Assembly (NCBI GenBank): GCA_023667165.1
Contig: JAMPAO010000078.1
Coordinates: 1 to 12,636 of the forward strand
DNA: 12,636 nt
Reading direction: 5' to 3'
From: Ruminococcus sp.
GTDB lineage: Bacteria > Bacillota > Clostridia > Oscillospirales > Ruminococcaceae
The translations under genes and the position numbers were made by a program. Positions 1-6,404 of this stretch are shown piece after piece. The notes under the pieces are model-generated. The model was not told the origin of the DNA and ran no database searches. It saw nothing but the letters and a program-made list of their open reading frames with translations. Each line of letters opens with the position of its first letter. Position 1 is the first letter of the stretch.

Positions 1-143
1 GCACGTTAATGTTTTACAAGACAGGAAATGCAATGCTGTTCGGATTGGGCGGAACGAATATCCAATACGGATATTTCTGCGGCCGTACGGACAAGGTGCT
101 TTCGGCGGGACATTGGTGCGGAGAATTTACCGAAGGAGGTTAA
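1..143 (+). CDS. C-terminal end of an unassigned, probably phage-encoded protein (5' truncated)
   Basis: An open frame enters from the left edge (first full codon at base 3) and ends at TAA 141-143, leaving 46 residues ending in GEFTEGG. The piece is rich in Gly, aromatic residues and Cys (FYKTGNAMLFGLGGTN near its start) and has no membrane segment. The holin ribosome binding site lies inside its last codons, and its stop is only 2 bases before the holin start, so the two are co-transcribed. By position (just before a holin) a phage tail, fibre or baseplate protein is likely, but I do not recognise the family from this fragment. It could also be a small protein of the lysis cassette. Confidence 0.6.
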   Translation, partial: TLMFYKTGNAMLFGLGGTNIQYGYFCGRTDKVLSAGHWCGEFTEGG

Positions 144-145
144 AA

Positions 146-544
146 ATGGATAAGATCACGGAGATCGCAAAGATCGCATTGGGCAGCGTTATAACCGCAA
201 TATCCGGCTTTTTGGGCGGCATGGACGGGATAATGTACGCGCTTATTGCATTTATCAGCATTGACTATGCGACGGGAGCTGCCGCTGCCGCAAGGGAAAA
301 GCGGCTTTCCTCGGAGATAGGATTCTGGGGAATAGTACGCAAGGTCTGCATTTTGGTTTTAGTGGGCGTATCGCATTTCATTGACGTGTATGTTATGCGC
401 TCGGGAGACGTTTTCCGCACGGCGGTCGCTTTGTATTACATAGGCAACGAAGGTATTTCGCTGACGGAAAATATCGAGCGTCTCGGCGTAAAGCTGCCAG
501 CCAAATTGGTTGACGTTCTTGCACAGCTCAGGGAACAAAAATAA
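146..544 (+). CDS. Phage holin, toxin secretion/phage lysis family (holin_4 type)
   Basis: This 132-aa membrane protein matches the Firmicutes phage holin family also called toxin secretion/phage lysis holin. Holins form lesions in the inner membrane at the end of phage growth so that the endolysin can reach the cell wall. Hydrophobic segments lie at about residues 8-38 and 64-82, with a shorter one near 90-100. The family hallmark NEGISLTENIERLGVKLP is at about 101-118, and the SSEIGFWGIVRK loop at 55-66 is also typical. The start is ATG at 146, because AAGGAGG at 133-139 is 6 bases upstream; an in-frame GTG at 113 has no such site and would add an Arg-rich tail. No endolysin gene follows: the next genes are on the other strand. 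The family call is firm; whether the prophage is intact cannot be told. Confidence 0.92.
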   Translation: MDKITEIAKIALGSVITAISGFLGGMDGIMYALIAFISIDYATGAAAAAREKRLSSEIGFWGIVRKVCILVLVGVSHFIDVYVMRSGDVFRTAVALYYIGNEGISLTENIERLGVKLPAKLVDVLAQLREQK

Positions 545-552
545 AAGGCATT

Positions 553-588
553 AAAAAAGTAGGGCGGCGCGTTCAGGCGCCGCCCTAC
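553..588 (-). terminator. Intrinsic terminator for the leftward gene string; hairpin also closes the holin transcript
   Basis: A perfect 12-bp GC-rich stem (559-570 with 577-588, arms GTAGGGCGGCGC and GCGCCGCCCTAC) encloses a 6-base loop. On the minus strand it is followed directly by six T (558-553), the classic intrinsic form, so it ends the transcript of the GH113 gene about 120 bases past its stop. On the plus strand the same hairpin forms after the holin gene but lacks a T run, so termination there should be weaker. Confidence 0.85.
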
Positions 589-708
589 TGCCGTTAACCG
601 TGTGTTTGTGAAAATTCCTTGCAGTACATCAAGTATCATAGCGTAATTTTTACTTTGCCTCGGCAAGAGATCTTAAACAGTCCGGCGCTTTTGCGGTTTA
701 TGAGCAGA

Positions 709-1695
709 TCAATGATTCGTATACCATTCCGTTAAGAGCTTTTCGGCTTCTTTTCCGTGAATGTTGAAACCCGTATCGTTTGCGATCCTGTCGTCGGGCA
801 TAAGATACGTGTTCCATTCCCACCAGAAAAAACCCGCAAAATATGGCTCATCCCACATTGCGCGCAGGGCGCTCTCATAGAAATTCGCCTGCTCGCCGTC
901 GTCCCTCGGGTATTCCCTGTGTACGAAGTCCCAGGGCATTGCGGCGCATCCCCTGGCGTTTCGGCAGCCTATCTCCATGAAGATGATCTTCTTGCCTCCG
1001 AATTTCTCCGACAGCGCTTTCAGCTTAGGCTTTACGGGTTCCCATGCTTTCAGCATTTCCTCTGCGGAGGCTCCGCCTTCTTCGGCAACGGGATAGTAAG
1101 CGGATGTACCGATATAATCTATGGCGTCGAACCACTTGACGTTATCCTCCGAGCCGTGGTTGGCATTGTACACCAGCGGACCGTGATATATCTCCCGAAC
1201 CTTGGCGATAAGCTCTCTCCAGCGGCTTTCCTGCCGCTCCGTTCCCACCAGCTCGCAGCCTATGCAGAGCATTTCACAGCCTGTATATTCGGCTATTTCG
1301 GCATGATGGCATATGTACGCGGTATAGCAGGAGAACCATTCGTTCCAGTAGCTTTTCAGTCTGCCGTGTTCGTCGTACACGGGAAATTCTCTTTCGGGGA
1401 ATGATATATGCGCGCGCCATGTGCCGTCGTCGCAGTTGACCATTGGTTTGAGGCATACCTTCAGACCCGCGTCATGAAGCTGCTTTATTGACGATTCTAT
1501 CTCCCTGTCGGTGGCGTTTCTTCTGTAATCGTAGCCGAAGGATGGGGAGGAAAATCTCTCCTGATTTACCGCGAAGCAAAGAGCTGCCCAGTTGCCTCCC
1601 ATTGCCGCAAGAGCCTTTACCGAGTCTATGGCTTTATCTGTTCCCAGCATACCTCTGCGGCTGTCGTAGCCGTAGGAAAAACCTTTTATTTCCAT
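709..1695 (-). CDS. Glycoside hydrolase family 113-type (beta-mannanase-like) TIM-barrel enzyme
   Basis: The 328-aa protein resembles the GH113 beta-mannanases (clan GH-A, the family of Alicyclobacillus ManA), which cleave beta-1,4-mannosidic bonds with retention. The acid/base Glu is probably E148 in CIGCEL and the nucleophile E241 in IIFMEIGC, at the ends of strands 4 and 7 as expected for clan GH-A. Other barrel landmarks are LKPMVN (82-87), the WNEWF aromatic stretch (117-121) and FFWWEW (289-294). There is no signal peptide or transmembrane segment, so it should act in the cytoplasm on imported manno-oligosaccharides, as reported for ManA. AAGAGGT sits 7-8 bases before the ATG at 1695. 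The gene is 15 bases after the upstream unassigned gene and is followed by the terminator at 553-588. Exact substrate is inferred; another beta-hexosidic linkage is possible. Confidence 0.82.
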   Translation of the reverse strand: MEIKGFSYGYDSRRGMLGTDKAIDSVKALAAMGGNWAALCFAVNQERFSSPSFGYDYRRNATDREIESSIKQLHDAGLKVCLKPMVNCDDGTWRAHISFPEREFPVYDEHGRLKSYWNEWFSCYTAYICHHAEIAEYTGCEMLCIGCELVGTERQESRWRELIAKVREIYHGPLVYNANHGSEDNVKWFDAIDYIGTSAYYPVAEEGGASAEEMLKAWEPVKPKLKALSEKFGGKKIIFMEIGCRNARGCAAMPWDFVHREYPRDDGEQANFYESALRAMWDEPYFAGFFWWEWNTYLMPDDRIANDTGFNIHGKEAEKLLTEWYTNH

Positions 1696-1710
1696 TGTTT
1701 TTTACCTCTT

Positions 1711-2664
1711 TTAGCAAATAAGTTTTCCGTTTTTATATTTAACGGTATATGTCATGCTCCTGAGCTGTTCATAGCCGCCGTTTTTTATGATCTCCGCAGC
1801 CGAGCGGAAAGATTCCTTTACACATTTTGCTTTCAGTATAACGTTTATCCTGTCAAGGTACTTGTCGGGAACGCTTTCGCCGAATTTGCCTATGGCGTTT
1901 TCCTTTAAATATGCGTCAAGCTCCGGAGGCAGTCCTGTGATATTTCCCTGACCGTCAACGCCAAGATCAAACACATCCGCTTCTCCGCCCCATTCCTTGA
2001 GATACCTTTCCGCCGCCTGCAAATGCGCCAAGGGAAGTCCGCCCTTTTCGGATTCGCCCTTATGGCTGTTGTAATATACCTGCTGGATACGTCTTGAACC
2101 TACAAAGGAGATGTTCTCCGCAAGCTCGTCAAGGACGTTCTGATCGAAATTTCCGCTTATTTTAAGCTCGTGTCCCCATACCGTAAAGGTCAGCTCTTCA
2201 TCTCCGAGATCGATACCTGTCTGCTTCAAGGCGGCTTCTATCCTGTCCTCCGTCTGACGGGCATACCGCTCATGCTCTGCGGGGATAAGCACCTTTTCGC
2301 GTTCATAGCCGTTTTCAAAGGTATACATCACCATGTTTTCCCACTCGGTAAGCTCCTCCCCCTTACGGTACTTTTCAATAGCCGCATTCCTATCCGCAGT
2401 GACCTCGGGGGAATTATACAGCCTTATGGGTATCCTGTAATCCGGATTTGTCCGCCATTCTCTTTCACGCAGGGAAGCCTCGTCCGACTTTAACGTCTGA
2501 CCGCTTTTGACAGTCTTGCAGGCAGGAGCCTTTTTCGCCGCCGTTTTCTGCAGCACCGACAGCGTCAGCACGTCCCTTCTGCGGAAAACTGCGGAAACGT
2601 TTATCTTTCTGTCTGCGAAAAACTGTGCATACATTCTCCATGAATTATTTCCGGTTATCCTCAT
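1711..2664 (-). CDS. Unrecognised protein, 317 aa
   Basis: I do not recognise this protein with confidence. It begins MRITGNNSW and has a basic stretch near residues 19-30 (DRKINVSAVFRRR), a Lys/Ala-rich low-complexity part at about 40-62, then a soluble mixed alpha/beta body with many charged residues (for example ELKISGNFDQ near 166-175 and YYNSHKGES near 195-203). There is no signal peptide, membrane segment or cysteine motif. The overall form (MKI/MRI-type start, variable N-terminus, ELxISG segment) recalls Firmicutes DUF4885-like proteins, but that is a weak resemblance. The ATG at 2664 is preferred over the GTG at 2673 because AGGGTG lies 6 bases before it. It precedes the GH113 gene by 15 bases on the same strand, so they are probably co-transcribed. 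I saw no convincing promoter in the 144-base gap behind tsaB, so it may be read through from there. Confidence 0.75.
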   Translation of the reverse strand: MRITGNNSWRMYAQFFADRKINVSAVFRRRDVLTLSVLQKTAAKKAPACKTVKSGQTLKSDEASLREREWRTNPDYRIPIRLYNSPEVTADRNAAIEKYRKGEELTEWENMVMYTFENGYEREKVLIPAEHERYARQTEDRIEAALKQTGIDLGDEELTFTVWGHELKISGNFDQNVLDELAENISFVGSRRIQQVYYNSHKGESEKGGLPLAHLQAAERYLKEWGGEADVFDLGVDGQGNITGLPPELDAYLKENAIGKFGESVPDKYLDRINVILKAKCVKESFRSAAEIIKNGGYEQLRSMTYTVKYKNGKLIC

Positions 2665-2808
2665 AGATCTCACCCTTTTTTATTGTCGGTCTTTTGCATC
2701 TCCGAACAGCCGCAAGGGGCAGGTCATAAACCGCAGCACATAACGGCGCAGCCTGCGTTTCAAACCCTCGGAAATACATGAGCAGGGAAGGCTTGGAAAC
2801 GTATTTAT

Positions 2809-3492
2809 TCAGCGCTCCTCAAGATCCTTTTCCGCCTTGGTTACCTGCAAATACCGCGCCTCCAGCATTTCCGGAGGTATTATCTCACCGTCCGCTGCGG
2901 CGAAGCACACGCTCGATCCCAACGGTGTGTTCATGGCGGAGGGGGCGGCGGTTATTTCTTCGCCGCCGTACAGTGCGGCTGTTTTTTCGGCGTGATCTCC
3001 CGCGCATATTATCCGTCTGTCACGGGAATATTCTCTCAGAATACCGATAAGCTCGTCAAGGGCAACGATCCTGTCCTCAGTCAGCCGCTTTACCTCTCCG
3101 CCCGCAAAGGTATCGAAAAGAGCCGCATATACAAGCTCCTGCCTTGCGTGCATTACGGCGCATACGCGGCTGTCCGTGCCTCTGAAATTATACGCCAGCG
3201 CGTTCAGAGAGGAAACTCCCGCGCATTTTTTTCCTGCCGCGAAGCATATCCCCTTTACGGCGGCAATGCCTATCCGCAGACCCGTATACGACCCCGGACC
3301 GTTTACTGCTGCGAAAACGTCGATATCCTCAACCGAGGTGCCGGCGTCCTCAAGCATTCTTTTTACCAGCGGCATAAGTATCCTTGACTGGGAATTCACG
3401 GTGACGATCGAATATTGAGCCAAGATCCCGCCGCCGCTGCAAAGGGCGCAGGAGGCGTTTTTTCCGGAAGTATCAATCCCAAGCGTCAGCAA
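2809..3492 (-). CDS. tsaB: TsaB, tRNA t6A37 threonylcarbamoyltransferase complex dimerisation subunit
   Basis: TsaB (YeaZ) is the inactive ASKHA-fold partner of TsaD; with TsaE they transfer threonylcarbamoyl from threonylcarbamoyl-AMP to A37 of ANN-decoding tRNAs. The 227-aa protein starts with LTLGIDTS, the first strand and phosphate loop of the fold, and has the signature VNGPGSYTGLRIGI at about 63-76. The start is TTG at 3492: GGAGGG lies 7 bases before it and translation from there gives the usual family N-terminus. A longer reading from 3540 would add 16 residues that overlap tsaE and have no family counterpart. The gene overlaps the end of tsaE by 20 bases, which suggests translational coupling. 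TsaD is not in the window. The C-terminus (EARYLQVTKAEKDLEER) is the usual family ending. Confidence 0.95.
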   Translation of the reverse strand: MLTLGIDTSGKNASCALCSGGGILAQYSIVTVNSQSRILMPLVKRMLEDAGTSVEDIDVFAAVNGPGSYTGLRIGIAAVKGICFAAGKKCAGVSSLNALAYNFRGTDSRVCAVMHARQELVYAALFDTFAGGEVKRLTEDRIVALDELIGILREYSRDRRIICAGDHAEKTAALYGGEEITAAPSAMNTPLGSSVCFAAADGEIIPPEMLEARYLQVTKAEKDLEER

Positions 3493-3955
3493 ATTTTTTC
3501 CCTCCAGGCGCGGTAAGAGTAATTTTGCGGTTATCCTCACCTGCGTATTCGAATTCTACGGTTATGACCTCTGTGCCGCTGCGGGAAAGGGCGGTTATAT
3601 CGTCGGCGATATTCTCCGACCATTCCGCGGCGACGACTGCGTTTTCCGAAAGATAATCGAAAAATCCCGTTGCTTCCAAAGCCGCTCCTCCCTCTATGCG
3701 GTACATATCAAAGTGAAAAAGGGGGATATGCCCGTCCGCTCGGTATTCGTTGACTATGGCAAAGGTGGGGGAGGAAACCTCGTCCGGCAGACCCATTCCG
3801 ACGGCAAGACCTCTTGTAAAGGTGGTTTTTCCCCCTCCCAGACCGCCCCTGTATGCCAGCAGCTCTCCGCCGTTAAGGAGCGATCCGATCTTTGCTCCGA
3901 GCCGGACTGTTTCTTCGGGCGATCGGGTGACGAATACCCTTGAAAAAACGCTCAA
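3473..3955 (-). CDS. tsaE: TsaE, tRNA t6A37 biosynthesis ATPase
   Basis: TsaE (YjeE) is the P-loop ATPase that resets the TsaB-TsaD complex during t6A formation in the cytoplasm. The 160-aa protein has Walker A GGLGGGKTT (37-45), the switch motif SSPTFAIVNEY (61-71), HFDMYR (81-86) and EWSEN (111-115), all in family order and spacing; length is normal. The Asp that often precedes the P-loop Leu (GDLGxGKT) is Gly here. The start appears to be TTG at 3955; AAAGG lies 11 bases upstream. The ATG at 3966 is out of frame and opens a four-codon reading frame whose TGA overlaps this TTG. The gene follows the GNAT gene by 29 bases and overlaps tsaB. Confidence 0.95.
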   Translation of the reverse strand: MSVFSRVFVTRSPEETVRLGAKIGSLLNGGELLAYRGGLGGGKTTFTRGLAVGMGLPDEVSSPTFAIVNEYRADGHIPLFHFDMYRIEGGAALEATGFFDYLSENAVVAAEWSENIADDITALSRSGTEVITVEFEYAGEDNRKITLTAPGGKKFADAWD

Positions 3956-3984
3956 ATAATGTTCATCCTTTCAAACGTCAAACG

Positions 3985-5070
3985 CTAATCCGCAGACATG
4001 AAGCCGTTTATGCTTTCCAGTCTTTCGAGCAGCTTGTCTGCGTCCGCTGCGGCGTCAATAAGCGTTGTGATATCGTTATATGCTTTATCGTTTTCCGTAC
4101 CGGCGCCGATCGTGCGTATCCTTTTGATCTCCGGAAGAGCCATATCCCGGGATCCGTTTTCGGGCGGCGGGGCTTCGGCCTCATGCTCGGCTGCCGCAGT
4201 CATATCCTGCCCGCTGTCCGCATTATCCGCCGCGTGTTTTTCGGGACAGGCGATCCGGGCGGTATGGGCGGCGACGTTTACGCTCATTACACGGAATTTT
4301 TCACAGAAAAAGGAAATATCATCGTCCTCCAGCGAACGTATTTTATATCTTTTCTTTTCGGAATAGCCGTATTTTTCCGTGGAGATTATATCAAAGCCGA
4401 ACAGAGGAGTGCGCACTCCCAGACAGCCTATTTCAAATTCGCTGACGTTTTCGAATATGATCTCCGCGCTGAATTTCACAGGCTCGTTGCTGTAGAATAT
4501 CATACGGATAAACGATACCTTTACGCCCTCGCTGCCTATGCCGCTATAGTAGCTGAAATCTCCGAAAGCGTCGAAATGATACCAGTAAAAATCCTCCGAA
4601 AGCTCGGCTATCTGTTCTATCCCGTATACCTCTCCGAAATTCTTTTTCAAGGCGCAGTGTTCCTCGTGGTGGGGCATTGTTTTGCGCATTCCCACTGCCA
4701 GGCGCTCAAAACCCATTCCCTCGTACCAGGGGATAAGGCTGTCCTCGCAGAATATCTGGACGTTGAGCTCGTAGATGCCCGACTGGCAGTATTCGACGAT
4801 CCGTTTGACTATTTCCGCGCCGATACCGCGTCTGCGGTAATCCTTACGCACGCATATGCCGCTCATGACTGCGGCGATAAGACCGTCCGACGCCACTCTG
4901 CCCAAGCCTACAAGAGTATCTCCGTCGTAAGCGTAGGACGAATAAAAGCTGGCGTTTGCCTTTTCGATATCCTCGTCCGTATAACCGCTGAGTCCGTACC
5001 ATTCCAGTTGCTTGTACAGCTCCACGGCGTCGCCGGGTCTTTTTAGCTGCGATACATATTCGATACTCAA
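3985..5070 (-). CDS. GNAT acetyltransferase with a large unassigned C-terminal extension
   Basis: Residues 1 to about 133 form a GNAT N-acyltransferase domain: acetyl-CoA-binding motif A ICVRKDYRRRGIGAEIV (about 72-88, RxxGxG core) and motif B IPWYEGMGFERL (about 113-124). Residues 145-265 are a beta-rich region (SAEIIFENVSEFEIG near 201-215) of a type seen in small immunity-like or sensing domains, but I cannot name it. A Pro/Glu/Ala-rich linker (about 278-312) and a charged helical tail (about 325-361) follow. At 361 aa it is more than twice the length of RimI, which often neighbours tsaB. The TTG at 5070 is preferred because GGGGGTG lies 5 bases before it; a GTG at 5076 would add two residues. 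It is the first gene after the promoter at 5101-5129 and leads into tsaE. The substrate is unknown. Confidence 0.88.
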   Translation of the reverse strand: MSIEYVSQLKRPGDAVELYKQLEWYGLSGYTDEDIEKANASFYSSYAYDGDTLVGLGRVASDGLIAAVMSGICVRKDYRRRGIGAEIVKRIVEYCQSGIYELNVQIFCEDSLIPWYEGMGFERLAVGMRKTMPHHEEHCALKKNFGEVYGIEQIAELSEDFYWYHFDAFGDFSYYSGIGSEGVKVSFIRMIFYSNEPVKFSAEIIFENVSEFEIGCLGVRTPLFGFDIISTEKYGYSEKKRYKIRSLEDDDISFFCEKFRVMSVNVAAHTARIACPEKHAADNADSGQDMTAAAEHEAEAPPPENGSRDMALPEIKRIRTIGAGTENDKAYNDITTLIDAAADADKLLERLESINGFMSAD

Positions 5071-5100
5071 AACCACACCCCCGGAAAACTTATTAATTTT

Positions 5101-5129
5101 ATTTTACCATATTTATCGAACCAGGTCAA
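5101..5129 (-). promoter_or_regulatory. Sigma-A promoter for the GNAT-tsaE-tsaB string
   Basis: On the minus strand TTGACC (5129-5124) and TAAAAT (5106-5101) are separated by exactly 17 bases, each one mismatch from consensus. Transcription would start near 5094, leaving a leader of about 25 bases before the GNAT start. Confidence 0.75.
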
Positions 5130-5366
5130 GGCTTTTTTTTACTTTATAATCCGGTTTTTTGACGGGCGTATCGGGAGGAATCTGATATCCGAGGCAAGAA
5201 TTATAAGAAGCAAGAGGCAAGAAGCGGTATCGGCGGGTTTGATATTTCGCATTATGTAAAAATATTTTTTAACTTAAACGCTCTGACTTTTTCAAATAAC
5301 ATCTTAGATTAGAATTTCCTGTTTTATTTCAAAAATTGATTTCCGTGGACGCCTCGGATATTTTTA
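5130..5366. other. AT-rich spacer between divergent promoters, no gene
   Basis: The divergent intergenic region runs from 5077 to 5446. Apart from the two promoters and the palindrome, this middle part holds no open frame with a ribosome binding site and no convincing RNA structure. It has a short direct repeat, GAGGCAAGAA at 5191-5200 and 5214-5223, whose role is unknown. The distance leaves room for upstream activator binding, but no specific site is recognisable. Confidence 0.6.
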
Positions 5367-5395
5367 TTGACAAATGCGGGGAAAGAGAGTATAAT
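5367..5395 (+). promoter_or_regulatory. Perfect consensus sigma-A promoter of the Ter-type operon
   Basis: TTGACA (5367-5372) and TATAAT (5390-5395) are both exact consensus hexamers with the optimal 17-base spacer. This is the strongest promoter in the window. The expected transcription start is about 5402, inside the palindrome at 5401-5415. A promoter this strong in front of a stress-type operon implies that output is held down by a repressor. Confidence 0.93.
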
Positions 5396-5400
5396 TAGTA

Positions 5401-5415
5401 AAGTGACGTTCACTT
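5401..5415. promoter_or_regulatory. Palindromic operator candidate over the transcription start
   Basis: AAGTGA (5401-5406), a CGT centre and TCACTT (5410-5415) form a perfect 6-3-6 inverted repeat starting 6 bases after the -10 box. Size and placement fit a dimeric repressor, such as a TetR-type protein, that blocks RNA polymerase at the start site. It is too short to act as a terminator and does not resemble the Firmicutes LexA, PerR or Fur boxes. No regulator gene is encoded in the window, so the binding protein is unknown. Confidence 0.65.
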
Positions 5416-5446
5416 AAAACTGCCGTCGGAGGAAAGCTGTAATATA

Positions 5447-6403
5447 ATGAAAGACGATTTGATGTACCGTGTGGGACCGCTTCTGTATATGCCCGGACTG
5501 CGCGAGGATATCGCACGAAAGCTGGCGGGACTCAAAACGGACTTCCCCATGTCCGCCGCACTGTGCTTAGAGGATACCATAAGAGATGATATGGTCGGGG
5601 AAGCCGAAAAAAATACTGCGGCGCAGATGAGGGAGCTTTATAAAAGCACGGAGGCGGCGGACAGCCTCCCTCTTATTTTTATAAGGGTGAGATCTCCCGG
5701 GCAGATAAGGAAAATGACAGAAATGCTGGGGGAGAGCGCTGAGCTTCTCAGCGGATTTATTCTTCCCAAGATCGACGACGAAACTATATGCGAATATAAA
5801 AACGAGATATGCTCGGCGGACAAAAAGCTGCTTTTTATGCCGATCATCGAAAATCCGTCGCTGCTGGAGCTTAAAACGCGGTATGACAGGCTTTCGCGGC
5901 TGAAAAACGAACTTGACGGGATAAGGGACAGGATACTTAACATAAGGATCGGCGGCAACGATTTTTGCAGGGCTTTATCTCTGCGGTGCGCCGAAAATCA
6001 GACCATATACGAGCTGCTGCCCGTGGCTCGGATGCTTTCCGATATCGCCGTGACCTTTAACGCCGATTATGTTGTTTCCGCCCCCGTGTGGAATTACTTT
6101 GACAACGGCACGGACGGCGCGTGGAAAAAGGGACTTGAACGGGAAATGGCTGCCGACAGGGCGATGGGATTTATCGGAAAGACCGTCATTCACCCAAGTC
6201 AGCTCAAAGCCGCCGCGGAAAATATGAAAGTAACGCGGCGGGATTACAGCGACGCCATGCTCATTCTCTCCACCGAGGACAGCGCCGTTCAGGTGGTGAA
6301 GGGTACCGGCGGCAACTGTATGTACGAGCACAAGATACACAGCGGCTGGGCTGAACGTACCGCTGCCGCCGCCCGGATATACGGGATCAGGGAGGAGATG
6401 TGA
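5447..6403 (+). CDS. HpcH/HpaI-CitE-like C-C bond lyase of the Ter stress module
   Basis: This 318-aa TIM-barrel protein belongs to the C-C bond lyase group of the CitE/HpcH superfamily that occurs in tellurite-resistance (Ter) gene clusters. Superfamily residues are present: the LEDTIRDD segment (41-48, with E42 and D43 as likely Mg ligand and substrate residues), Arg80 and Arg82 in IRVRSPG, ILPKID (105-110), E135 in PIIENP, GGNDF (169-173) and GKTVIHPSQL (244-253). It presumably makes or breaks a C-C bond next to a carboxylate in synthesis of a small molecule with the two phosphoribosyltransferases downstream; the substrate is unknown. GGAGGAAA (5428-5434) is a long 12-14 bases from the ATG, but no nearer in-frame start exists except Met6. 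It is the first gene of the operon, and the next start lies one base after its stop. Confidence 0.88.
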   Translation: MKDDLMYRVGPLLYMPGLREDIARKLAGLKTDFPMSAALCLEDTIRDDMVGEAEKNTAAQMRELYKSTEAADSLPLIFIRVRSPGQIRKMTEMLGESAELLSGFILPKIDDETICEYKNEICSADKKLLFMPIIENPSLLELKTRYDRLSRLKNELDGIRDRILNIRIGGNDFCRALSLRCAENQTIYELLPVARMLSDIAVTFNADYVVSAPVWNYFDNGTDGAWKKGLEREMAADRAMGFIGKTVIHPSQLKAAAENMKVTRRDYSDAMLILSTEDSAVQVVKGTGGNCMYEHKIHSGWAERTAAAARIYGIREEM

Positions 6404-6404
6404 A

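Noticed and set aside
757..1404. Plus-strand open frame opposite the GH113 gene
   Set aside because: It is the complement of a gene with clear catalytic motifs; it has no ribosome binding site or promoter and no domain.
2674..2808. Promoter TTGAAA-15-TATGTG before the unassigned 317-aa gene
   Set aside because: The spacer is too short and the -10 box poor, so readthrough from tsaB is as likely.
3940..5046. Long plus-strand open frame of 368 codons opposite the GNAT gene
   Set aside because: The minus-strand frame has GNAT motifs, a promoter and an operon context. The plus-strand translation is rich in aromatic and Arg residues without a recognisable domain, and its start has no ribosome binding site.
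5191..5223. Direct repeat GAGGCAAGAA, two copies
   Set aside because: Only two 10-base copies in purine-rich DNA, no third copy and no spacing tied to a promoter; too short to call an iteron or CRISPR.
5336..5364. Second plus-strand promoter TTGATT-17-TATTTT upstream of the consensus promoter
   Set aside because: Both boxes have two mismatches in AT-rich DNA, where such matches arise by chance; the perfect promoter just downstream explains expression.
5401..5415. Palindrome read as a LexA, Fur or PerR box
   Set aside because: The half-sites AAGTGA/TCACTT do not match the known Firmicutes sites for these regulators, so the protein was left unnamed.
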